Shown: positions 34,865 to 42,143 of the stretch, in pieces
Numbering within the stretch: the first letter of the stretch is position 1
Layout: each line of letters opens with the position of its first letter
From: Polyangium mundeleinium
GTDB lineage: Bacteria; Myxococcota_A; Polyangia; Polyangiales; Polyangiaceae
Direction: 5' to 3'
Assembly: GCF_028369105.1 (NCBI RefSeq)
Contig: NZ_JAQNDO010000001.1
Span: 9,270,501-9,334,500 of the forward strand
DNA: 64,000 nt
Program-made: the position numbers and the translations under genes
The notes under the pieces: model-generated
What the model was told of the DNA's origin: nothing
The model's input: only the letters and a program-made list of their open reading frames with translations
Database searches by the model: none

Positions 34865-35386
34865 ATGACACTCTCCCCGAGGCCGCTTCACAAGGACCAG
34901 ATCAAGCAGTGCGCGCGCGCCCTTCAGCGGGTCAGCCTCTTCGCCGCCTGGAAGTTCGACGAGGTCGAAGAGTTCGCGACGCACGTCCAGATCGCGCCCT
35001 GCCCCCCGCAGGAGGTCGTGCTCTGGGAGGGAGACGCAGGGGACGTCCTCTACATCATCGCCGAGGGCAACGTCGTCGTGTCGCGCCGCCTCAAGGGCGA
35101 CGTCGAGACCGTGATCTGCCGCCTCCACGCCGGTGACTTCTTCGGCGAGCTCGACGTCATCGACGATCAATCCGCCTCGGCGAACGTGCAGACCGAGACG
35201 AGTTGCCTCTTCTACACGATCGACCGCCACACCCTCTACCGCGAGCTCGAGTCGAACCCGCGGCTTTACTCGAAGTTCTTGCTCGCGCTGCTCAAGGAGG
35301 TCGCGAAGCGGCTGCGCACGACGAACCAGCGCCTCATCGACGCGATCCTCTGGGGCATCGACGCGACGTCGCTGGATCCGGGCTAG
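34865..35386 (+). CDS. Cyclic-nucleotide-binding-domain protein, 173 aa
   Basis: The ATG at 34865 is used; a TTG 36 bases upstream is possible. The product is a single CRP-like nucleotide-binding domain (about 18-140) with GDAGDVLYIIAEGNVVV and GDFFGELDVID. A helical tail lacks a DNA-binding helix-turn-helix. In the phosphate-binding cassette the usual Arg before (S/T)A is Gln (DQSASAN), so cAMP affinity may be reduced or ligand choice altered. It is co-directional with the PqqD-M50 gene. With the adenylate cyclase at 28876 it may form a local cAMP circuit, which is inference. Confidence 0.82.
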   Translation: MTLSPRPLHKDQIKQCARALQRVSLFAAWKFDEVEEFATHVQIAPCPPQEVVLWEGDAGDVLYIIAEGNVVVSRRLKGDVETVICRLHAGDFFGELDVIDDQSASANVQTETSCLFYTIDRHTLYRELESNPRLYSKFLLALLKEVAKRLRTTNQRLIDAILWGIDATSLDPG

Positions 35387-35393
35387 CCGCGCA

Positions 35394-36293
35394 TCACAGG
35401 CGCACGGCGCCGAGCTCGGAGGTCCCGGGCCCGTCACCCCGCGCGCGATCGCCCGGCCCGCGCCGCCAGCGCAGCAGGACAAACGTGATCGCCGTCGTGG
35501 AGATCGCCACGAGCACGCCGCCCTCGCCCGTCCACAACGCGGCGTCCTCGCCGTTCGTCGAAGCTCCGAAAAACGCGACGACGATCGCGTTCCAGGCCGC
35601 GTGCATCGTCACGGCCGGCCAGACGCTGCCCGTCTCGAGACGCAGGGTCGCAAGCAGGGTCCCCGCCCCGACGCTCGTCACGATGTAGAGCAGAAGCGAA
35701 AGCATGGGCACGGGGCTCGCGTTGTACTCGCCCGCCACGATGAGCGGCGCGTGCCAGAGCGCCCATATGACACCACTCACGAGCACCGGCTGCGGCACGC
35801 GCGCGTCGATGAGGCGTGTCAGCATGTACCCGCGCCAGCCGACCTCCTCCCCGAGCGCGAGCACCGCCATGGCCAGCGGGCCCAACGTGAGCGCGATGAT
35901 GCTGCCTGCGAGCAGCCGCTCGCCCGGCGTGCTTCCCGGGATCGCGAATCCGAGCGGGTGCATCGCCGCGGGCTCGAAGTGCGCCATGCCCGTCGTCCAG
36001 GCGATGCCGTAGGCCGGCACGCCCACGGCCACCGGATAGATCACGCCGACCAGCATGGCCCACGCGGCGCGGCGATCGAACCGGAACGATACGTCGCCAA
36101 ACCCCTCGCGCAGGAGAAACCGCGCCACGACCGACGCGAAGCAGGGCACCCATACCAATGGGAGGAAGTAGTTCGGATGGAGGCCGTGCAGCACGATCTG
36201 CACGTGGAACGGTGCGCTCACGAGAAGGAGGACCCCGAAGAAGATCGCGAGCCCTCTCCGCGCGCGCCGTACCTTGTCCGTCGCCTCCTGCAC
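35394..36293 (-). CDS. CPBP-family intramembrane glutamic protease
   Basis: The GTG at 36293 (TTG just upstream also possible) gives 299 residues with about eight transmembrane helices. The CPBP (Rce1/CaaX protease-like) motifs are present: LGEEVGWRGYML with the catalytic Glu pair, WALWHAPLI, and TMHAAWNAIVV. Bacterial members cleave peptides or act in bacteriocin immunity and RiPP maturation. It lies directly after the cNMP-binding gene on the opposite strand, so a link to the leader-like peptide is possible but unproven. Confidence 0.85.
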   Translation of the reverse strand: MQEATDKVRRARRGLAIFFGVLLLVSAPFHVQIVLHGLHPNYFLPLVWVPCFASVVARFLLREGFGDVSFRFDRRAAWAMLVGVIYPVAVGVPAYGIAWTTGMAHFEPAAMHPLGFAIPGSTPGERLLAGSIIALTLGPLAMAVLALGEEVGWRGYMLTRLIDARVPQPVLVSGVIWALWHAPLIVAGEYNASPVPMLSLLLYIVTSVGAGTLLATLRLETGSVWPAVTMHAAWNAIVVAFFGASTNGEDAALWTGEGGVLVAISTTAITFVLLRWRRGPGDRARGDGPGTSELGAVRL

Positions 36294-36450
36294 CAACGGC
36301 GAGCTTATACGGGGTCGAGCCGCGCGGGTAGGGACAAGGCGGGGCCCACGCGGTGTTCCCTCGCGGGCCGGGGCGTCGGCGTCCCGACACCGGTGGGGTA
36401 TCGTGTGTTTGTCCGGCGCATCCGGACCGTCGGGCCGGGGAACCGTGGAC

Positions 36451-37257
36451 CTAGGGAATCGGGCCAAACCCGTACGAGGCGAGGATCCGCTGACCCTCGG
36501 GGCCCGTGATGAAATCGAGCAGCGCCTCGGCGTCTGCCCGTGCCCGCGCGCGAGCCTTCGTGGTGACGGCAGCCCAAACTTCGGGCCTCGGCGCCCATTC
36601 TGCCTTTCCGCCATCGAGCACCTCGATCCCCGACGTGCCGGGGATCTCGGTACGATAAACGATCCCCGCCGCGACCTCGCCCCGCTCGACGTAGGCGAGC
36701 ACGGCCGCGACGTTCCCGCCGAGCACCACGCGCCCTTCGAGCGTCTTCCAGGCCCCGAGCTTCTCCAGCGCCTCGCGCGCGTAACGCCCGGCCGGCACCG
36801 CGCCCGGCTCGCCGATCGCGATCTTCTCGCCGGGCGGCAAGGCCGTCGCGAGCGTCTGGAACGTGAGCTTCGGCCCCCCCTTCGGCCCGACGAGCACCAG
36901 CTCGTTCGTCGCGACGACACGCGCGCGTTTGGCGTCCACGTGTCCACCGGCCGCGAGCCTGTCGATCGGATCCCTGGCCGCGACGATCACCAGATCGACC
37001 CCGGCTCCGCCCTCGATCTGCCGCGCGAGCTCCCCCGAAGCCCCGTAGGTCGCGCTCACGAGGACGCCAGGATGCGTCGCGCCAAAACCTTCGCTCAGCT
37101 TGGGAAACACCTTCCGCAGGCTCGTCGCCGCGGCGACCGTGACCTCCCCGCCTCCCCCGGCGGGCTCCCGCTTGCAGCCCGCAGCGACGAACGTGGCGAA
37201 GGCGAACGCGAGGACGAACGTCCTCCGGCCTAGGGCTCGCAAAGCCCCTGCTTCCAT
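36451..37257 (-). CDS. modA: Molybdate ABC transporter substrate-binding protein
   Basis: The 268-residue product has a lipoprotein signal (FVAAGC, Cys28). Then come EVTVAAATSLRKVFPKL, VSATYGASGELARQIEGGAGVDLVIVA, KIAIGEPGAVPAGRYAREAL and AAGIVYRTE, all ModA signatures. It would capture molybdate or tungstate in the periplasm. Neither the permease ModB nor the ATPase ModC is nearby, so it is an orphan here. Its first 28 bases overlap the end of the preceding haem lipoprotein gene on the same strand, which suggests one transcript. A TTG 15 bases downstream could be the true start. Confidence 0.9.
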   Translation of the reverse strand: MEAGALRALGRRTFVLAFAFATFVAAGCKREPAGGGGEVTVAAATSLRKVFPKLSEGFGATHPGVLVSATYGASGELARQIEGGAGVDLVIVAARDPIDRLAAGGHVDAKRARVVATNELVLVGPKGGPKLTFQTLATALPPGEKIAIGEPGAVPAGRYAREALEKLGAWKTLEGRVVLGGNVAAVLAYVERGEVAAGIVYRTEIPGTSGIEVLDGGKAEWAPRPEVWAAVTTKARARARADAEALLDFITGPEGQRILASYGFGPIP

Positions 37258-38171
37258 CGCGCGTAGGACAGCAAAAAGAAGTTTTCCACCGCCGTCTCCA
37301 TCTCCGGCGACAGCAAAAACGGCGGATGGCACGGCTCCTGGTCGCACATCTGGCTCTCCTTGCCTTTGTCGATGTGGCGCCGCGCCGGCACGAGATCCTT
37401 GAACGCACCGGTCGCGTCCACCGTGCCGACGGCGATTTTTAGAATGTACGGAAAGAGCCGGTTTTTCTCGAACGTGGCGGCGGCGTCGCCCGAGAGCCAA
37501 TTGCCGCCCATCCCCGCGAAATGGCACGCTTTGCAGGCGCCGGACGCCGTCGGCTGATCGGGCAGGTTCACCATTCCGGTGGACTCCCAGTCCTTCCACT
37601 GCATGCACGCGCCGAACGCTTCGAGCGCTTCGAGCAGCGTCGTGTCGCTCCCGGGCCCGCCGCCCGCGCCCCCGCCTCCGCCCGCGCCTCCCGCCCCGGC
37701 TTCGCCGCCCGCCCCGCCGACGCCCGGATCTGGCTCGAACGTGGGATCCCCGAAGAGCCCGCGCTCGTCGACCTCTTTCATCAGCCATTCCGTGACGAGG
37801 GTATCGTCCTCGATCGCGAGGGGCGGACCGGTATGCTCGCCTTTCAGGCGGAGCAGGCTGTTGTCGGGGTGGGCGATGAGCGGCTTCGGGTACCCCTCGA
37901 TCTTCGCGTACGACGAGCTCTCCTCGGCGCCGAGCCAGATGGGCGCGCTGTTCGCGCCTTGCGTGTGGCAGGGCGTGCATTTGCTGGCGAAGATGGGGTA
38001 GACGTTCAGGTCGAAGAGCTCCTTCGCCGTGAAATAATCGTCCGGCGGCCCGCCCGTGCCACCCGTACCGCCATTGCCGGAGGGCGTGGGCACGAGGGTG
38101 CCCGAAGGCGGCTCCACGCAGCCATACGCCAGGATCAAGGCGAGGACGAACCCCGCGGTCGCTCGTTTCAT
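37230..38171 (-). CDS. c-type haem lipoprotein with Gly-rich linker
   Basis: The 313-residue product has a lipoprotein signal (AYGC, Cys18) and short Gly/Thr and long Gly/Ala linkers (about 33-42 and 150-175). It has CxxCH haem sites CTPCH (about 65) and CKACH (about 213), and a CDQEPCH near 273 that has CxxxxCH spacing and might bind haem atypically. Similar proteins are common in myxobacterial surface electron-transfer or oxidase loci. It lies 41 bases after the copper-monooxygenase-like gene and overlaps modA, so the three probably form one operon. Function is inferred only as electron transfer. Confidence 0.78.
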   Translation of the reverse strand: MKRATAGFVLALILAYGCVEPPSGTLVPTPSGNGGTGGTGGPPDDYFTAKELFDLNVYPIFASKCTPCHTQGANSAPIWLGAEESSSYAKIEGYPKPLIAHPDNSLLRLKGEHTGPPLAIEDDTLVTEWLMKEVDERGLFGDPTFEPDPGVGGAGGEAGAGGAGGGGGAGGGPGSDTTLLEALEAFGACMQWKDWESTGMVNLPDQPTASGACKACHFAGMGGNWLSGDAAATFEKNRLFPYILKIAVGTVDATGAFKDLVPARRHIDKGKESQMCDQEPCHPPFLLSPEMETAVENFFLLSYARWKQGLCEP

Positions 38172-38212
38172 GTCGCTCCCGCCGGGATCATGGCCCGATC
38201 CCCGCGCGGGGG

Positions 38213-39310
38213 TCAACGAAAGAGGCCGAGCTGCAAGGACGAGCAGGGCTTGCCGTCCTCCGCGACGAAGCCGGCGAACTGCTTCACGGGCGGATAAATG
38301 TACCCGAACAGGATGCACATTTCGTTGAGCCCGAGGCCGTAGTGGACCTCGATGTCGCGCGTGTTGTTGAACAGGCATGCGTGGCGGATCGCCGTGACGC
38401 CCTCGAGATCGAGCGGCGGATCGTAGTTCCGGATGTCGCTCGCGAGATCGTAGACGCCGTCCTCGTAGACGCGGCGCGCGGCGCCGTCCGCCGACATGAA
38501 ATCCACCGTGAAACCCTGGGCGAGGTCGTGCGTGTGGGGCATGAGCGAGACGACATGGCCGCCGAACACGGTGCACGTGGTGCCGACGTTCTCGGTCGTG
38601 TGCGGCGGGATCGAGAAGTCCACGATCTGCACGACGAACGGCGCGACCTCCTGCGTGAGCTCGCCCGCGGGCATCGTGAAGAAATCATAGGCGAGCTCGA
38701 TGCGCTGCGGCTCGGTTTTCGTGTTCAGGAAATGGATGCTCGTCGAGATCTCGCGCGTGGTGTCGAGCACGTAGCCCATTCCCTCGGGAAACTGGATGGT
38801 CTCCTCGCCGACGACCTGCGTCGAGTTCGCGAAGAGCACGTCGGGGATGCCGGCGCCCACGTTCGAGAAGGGATCCCCCGCGCCGGGGTGGCAGCCCGGA
38901 TAAGGGTTCGGGCCGAGAGCGACCTCGATGGGCTTGGCGACCATGTTGGAGTGGTGCAGGCCCGGCGTCGTGTAGAGGCGACCGCCGTGCACGATGTCGT
39001 GCGTGATCTCGGGGATGGGCCACGAGAGGCAAAACGAGACCTCCTCGCCGGGCGCGAGCGTGCGCGGCGGGGCGACGATCCGAAAGCCGCTCTTCGGCGG
39101 GGGCGGGAGCACGAGATCCTGGAGCGGCTCGCCGTACGCGACGACGTTGTCCGGATCGAGCTGCGCGGCCGGCTCGTAACGACGCACGGGATCGACACAC
39201 GCGCCGCGGAACAGGACCTCGCCGCCGTCACAGAGGAGCACGCGCTCTCCTCCACATGCGGACGAGAGCGCGGCGAGGAGGACGAGGGGAGCAAGGATTC
39301 GGGTAGCCAT
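38213..39310 (-). CDS. Copper type II ascorbate-dependent monooxygenase-like lipoprotein (PHM/DBH fold)
   Basis: The 365-residue protein has a lipoprotein signal (LSSAC, Cys19). Later copper-ligand motifs match the peptidylglycine/dopamine monooxygenase fold: GLHHSNMVAKP (His pair), LMPHTHDLAQGF (HxH) and HYGLGLNEMCILFGY (Met ligand). Conserved Cys residues may form disulfides. It would hydroxylate an organic substrate outside the cytoplasm using copper; the substrate is unknown. It heads an operon with a haem lipoprotein, which could supply electrons, and modA. Confidence 0.75.
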   Translation of the reverse strand: MATRILAPLVLLAALSSACGGERVLLCDGGEVLFRGACVDPVRRYEPAAQLDPDNVVAYGEPLQDLVLPPPPKSGFRIVAPPRTLAPGEEVSFCLSWPIPEITHDIVHGGRLYTTPGLHHSNMVAKPIEVALGPNPYPGCHPGAGDPFSNVGAGIPDVLFANSTQVVGEETIQFPEGMGYVLDTTREISTSIHFLNTKTEPQRIELAYDFFTMPAGELTQEVAPFVVQIVDFSIPPHTTENVGTTCTVFGGHVVSLMPHTHDLAQGFTVDFMSADGAARRVYEDGVYDLASDIRNYDPPLDLEGVTAIRHACLFNNTRDIEVHYGLGLNEMCILFGYIYPPVKQFAGFVAEDGKPCSSLQLGLFR

Positions 39311-39404
39311 GGTCGCCCATGATCCCGCGGCGCCCGCAATCGATCCACTCTTTCTGCAAGAACGGAACGTTCGTCGGAATGACGGAAACGAGGGCGTGCG
39401 TCGG

Positions 39405-40877
39405 TCAGTACCCGGCGTCGTGCATGGCGGCCGCGTTGATCTCGAGGGCGCGGGCGCGGCGGGCGGCAGGCGCGGGGGGCGCGGCGGCGGCGGAATCGGA
39501 GCTCTTGCGGGCGGCGCTCACGTTGCGCGCGGCGGCGAGGACACGTTGTTTTTCTTTCTCGTCGCGGACGGTCGCGGCGACCGCGTGGAGCCGCTGTTCC
39601 GCCTGGGCGAGGGCCTTCGAGGCATCCTCGTAACGGCCTGCGTTCACGTCCTGCGCGGCGGCGATCGAGATTTCCGACGCCTCGTGCACGGCGGCGATCG
39701 TCCGGGCGCGCGCATGTTCCGTTCGCGCGACGACGGTGGGATCGTCGGTCACATCGAACCGGGCCACGACCTCTTGCACCCGCGGCAAACCCTGATCCGC
39801 GGGGTCGCGAAAGTGCAGGCGCACGCTCGCGAGGGGGCGGGAGCCCGTCGCGCTCGCATCATCGATGCGCACGCGGACGGCCATTTCGCGGTGCTGGCCG
39901 CCGAACATCGAGCCGAGGGGCACGCGCATCCCGCCGCCCGCGACGGGTGTGGAGCGGGCACCGGCGACGGACAGGATCGTCACGCCGGGCGCGGGGACAA
40001 TCTCGACGACGGCGTCGGTGGCGCGCGTGGCGGCGAAGAGGCGCGTCTCCTCGGCGAGGACGTTCGTCATGTCCTCGGGCGAGGCGAGGTGGTGCATGCG
40101 GCCGCTCGATCGAACGGCGAGGGTGTTCAAGGTGCCCTCGTCGTAGTCGAGGCCGACGCCGAGGGCCGTGACCTGGATGCCGCGCTCGGCGCCGGTCTCG
40201 GCGATCGCGCCGAGCAATTCGGGCGAGGTGGGGCCGACGGTGGCGACGCCGTCGGACACGACGACGACGCGGCGAACGGGATGCGAGGCGGGCGCGGAGG
40301 CGACGCGCAGCTCGGCGAGGCGCAGGCCCTCAAAAAGGTTTGTCCCGCCCGCCGCGCTGAGGTGATCGATCACGGCGTGCATGGTCCGGCGCGTGCTGGG
40401 GTCGAGCGGAAAGGGCGCGATGCGGTCTTCGGCGGCGTCCGAGAACGCCTGGATGGAGACGATGTCGCCGTCGGGCAGGCTGTCGACCATGCGATGGGCG
40501 GCGGCGCGCGCGTGCTCGATCTTCGCGCCGGACATGGAGCCGGACGTATCGATGACGAGCGCGAGGGCGCTCTTCGCGCGGGCGATCTTGGCGCCCGTGG
40601 GCACGTCGACCCACACGCCGAGCAGGGTCTCGCGCTGGTTGCGGAGGATGAAATCACTCGCGGGGGCGGCGCCGATCCACGAGGCATTTTCGCGGGGCGC
40701 GTCGCTCGCGGGGCCGGGCTCGGCGGAGGCCACGACGAGGGTCGCGGGCGCCGACGTCTTCGGCGCGACCGCGGCATCGTTATCGTGCGTGGGGCTCACG
40801 GCGGGGGCTTGCGGGGCGGCGGCGGCGCACCCGGCGAGCAGGGTGGCCGTGAACAAAGCAATCACCTTCGGTAGCAT
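39405..40877 (-). CDS. VWA-domain lipoprotein
   Basis: The 490-residue product has a lipobox (LLAGC, Cys17). The von Willebrand A domain (about 105-285) has an intact MIDAS: DTSGSMS (about 111-117), the Thr in GGTNLFEGL, and VVVVSDGVATVG. A beta-rich region (about 290-400) and a C-terminal helical Ala-rich segment follow, the latter probably a coiled coil. GAGGAG precedes the ATG at 40877. VWA lipoproteins of this type bind proteins through the metal site and are often surface-exposed in myxobacteria. The partner is unknown. Confidence 0.85.
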   Translation of the reverse strand: MLPKVIALFTATLLAGCAAAAPQAPAVSPTHDNDAAVAPKTSAPATLVVASAEPGPASDAPRENASWIGAAPASDFILRNQRETLLGVWVDVPTGAKIARAKSALALVIDTSGSMSGAKIEHARAAAHRMVDSLPDGDIVSIQAFSDAAEDRIAPFPLDPSTRRTMHAVIDHLSAAGGTNLFEGLRLAELRVASAPASHPVRRVVVVSDGVATVGPTSPELLGAIAETGAERGIQVTALGVGLDYDEGTLNTLAVRSSGRMHHLASPEDMTNVLAEETRLFAATRATDAVVEIVPAPGVTILSVAGARSTPVAGGGMRVPLGSMFGGQHREMAVRVRIDDASATGSRPLASVRLHFRDPADQGLPRVQEVVARFDVTDDPTVVARTEHARARTIAAVHEASEISIAAAQDVNAGRYEDASKALAQAEQRLHAVAATVRDEKEKQRVLAAARNVSAARKSSDSAAAAPPAPAARRARALEINAAAMHDAGY

Positions 40878-40943
40878 CGTCGGCTCCTCGTTGGGCGCGC
40901 CTCGCGGGAGTGGCCAGCTCCTCGGGCGCGGCGGCCCGACCTC

Positions 40944-41139
40944 TTACGGACGAGCGGGGCGAACGATCTTGAGCGCCTCGTCGATTCTGCGCTCGCGCAA
41001 GACGAGCGAGCATTTCGATCTCGGCCCGCTCGGTCGGCTCGAGGTCCGGAAACTCCGCCCAGGCGCTGAGGGAAGAGCACGCGAAGGATGCAAACGTGAG
41101 GAGAAGCCAGGAGGAAGCTGTCTCGTTGGGCAGGCGCAT
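40944..41139 (-). pseudogene. Possible small lipoprotein gene with a frameshift
   Basis: From the ATG at 41139 a plausible signal peptide (WLLLTFASFACSSLS) is followed by FPDLEPTERAEIEMLARL. The frame then turns Arg-rich. A second frame continues sensibly with LRERRIDEALKIVRP and stops at 40944. A single indel near 41000 would join them into a lipoprotein of about 65 residues. Codon bias supports both halves, but this is a by-eye reconstruction and could be chance. It would be co-directional with the VWA gene. Confidence 0.3.
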
Positions 41140-41250
41140 GGGGAGGAGGCTCCGGGAAGGTTGAAGAACGAACAGGGAAGCGGGAAGGACACGAACGAAA
41201 GCGGAAAGAGGGGGTCAAGGCAGAGGAGAGACGGCAGACGGGGCGTTGCA

Positions 41251-41294
41251 GGGGGGTCAGGGAGGCGGGGAGGCGGGGGGTGACGGGTCGGGGC
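41251..41294 (+). other. G-quadruplex-type motif in a purine-rich intergenic stretch
   Basis: Six runs of three to six G (GGGGGG, GGG, GGGG, GGGGGG, GGG, GGGG) are separated by loops of two to four bases. They lie within a polypurine-biased region (about 41140-41345) ahead of the lipoprotein gene at 41393. The remaining sequence of this gap holds no convincing gene on the plus strand. Confidence 0.55.
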
Positions 41295-41392
41295 GTGTGC
41301 AGGGAGGGAGCGAGAAACGGCGCGGAGGCCTTCGGAGGGGGTCGAAGGCCCGGTGCGTTGACAGCGTTCGGGGGAGCTGGTCGCATCCGGCA

Positions 41393-42118
41393 ATGACGTA
41401 CCCGCGCGTACGAACCCTGCTCTCCTTGGGGCTCCTCGGTTGCGCGATGTTGGCGCTCGTGCCGCTCGGTTGCGGGGCCAAGATCGTCCACCCCGCAACG
41501 CAGGACGACCGCCCGCGCGTCCCCGACGCCACCGCGGAGCGTCTACGCGCGTGCGTCGACGAGCTCGGCGGCGAGCTCAGGGCAGGCTCCTACACGTTCG
41601 ACGTCACGGTGAAGGTCGACGAAGACGGCCACGTCGTGGATGTGGCGTCGAAGGGCGTGCCCCATGCGGAGCTCGCGGTATGCATGCGGATGGCGCTGCG
41701 CGGCATGACCGTCCCGGAGGAGCTGCTCGGGCTGCGCAAGCTGCGCCTGTCCGCATCGCCCGCGCCTGCGAATGGGCAGACGGCGGCCGAGCGGGGGCTC
41801 GTCGGCAACCCCGGGGTGCTCGTGGCGGTGGCGATCGCCCTCGCCGACCTCGTCATCGAAGTGGGCCCTGTCATCGTCGTGATGGCCGCTTCGGTGGAGA
41901 TCAGCAAGGATATTGCGGAAGCGATACAAAAGAAGCCGAGGTGGGTGGAGCAATGCAATGAAGAACTGAAGGAGTGCCTGAATTCACCATTACAGAGCCG
42001 ATGGGGATCCACCTACAATTCGAAGAGATGCAACTGGTGCCGAGAGAAATGCAACGAAAAGGGCTGGCCCCAAAAAGTCCCCGTACACGATGACAAGTTC
42101 GAAACATGCGCCTATTAG
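41393..42118 (+). CDS. Polymorphic toxin-like lipoprotein (SitA-like), variable Cys-rich C-terminus
   Basis: The ATG at 41393 gives 241 residues with a lipobox (VPLGC, Cys27; LLGC at 17 is a second option). A small domain, VTVKVDEDGHVVDV to LRGMTVPEEL (about 65-115), resembles TonB/energy-transducer C-termini. A hydrophobic stretch (about 145-175) follows. The last 70 residues contain CNEELKEC and CNWCREKCNEKGWP. DNA for this end (about 41905-42118) is near 50% GC by eye, against about 70% around it, as in swapped toxin modules. A downstream cognate-like gene and the lipoprotein form recall SitA outer-membrane-exchange toxins of Myxococcus. Toxin activity is inferred. Confidence 0.65.
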   Translation: MTYPRVRTLLSLGLLGCAMLALVPLGCGAKIVHPATQDDRPRVPDATAERLRACVDELGGELRAGSYTFDVTVKVDEDGHVVDVASKGVPHAELAVCMRMALRGMTVPEELLGLRKLRLSASPAPANGQTAAERGLVGNPGVLVAVAIALADLVIEVGPVIVVMAASVEISKDIAEAIQKKPRWVEQCNEELKECLNSPLQSRWGSTYNSKRCNWCREKCNEKGWPQKVPVHDDKFETCAY

Positions 42119-42143
42119 TCTAACCAACAATTGGTAAAGCGAG

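Noticed and set aside
39309-40874. Long plus-strand frame antisense to the VWA gene
   Set aside because: It is Gly/Arg/Asp-rich shadow sequence. The minus strand shows an intact VWA domain and signal peptide.
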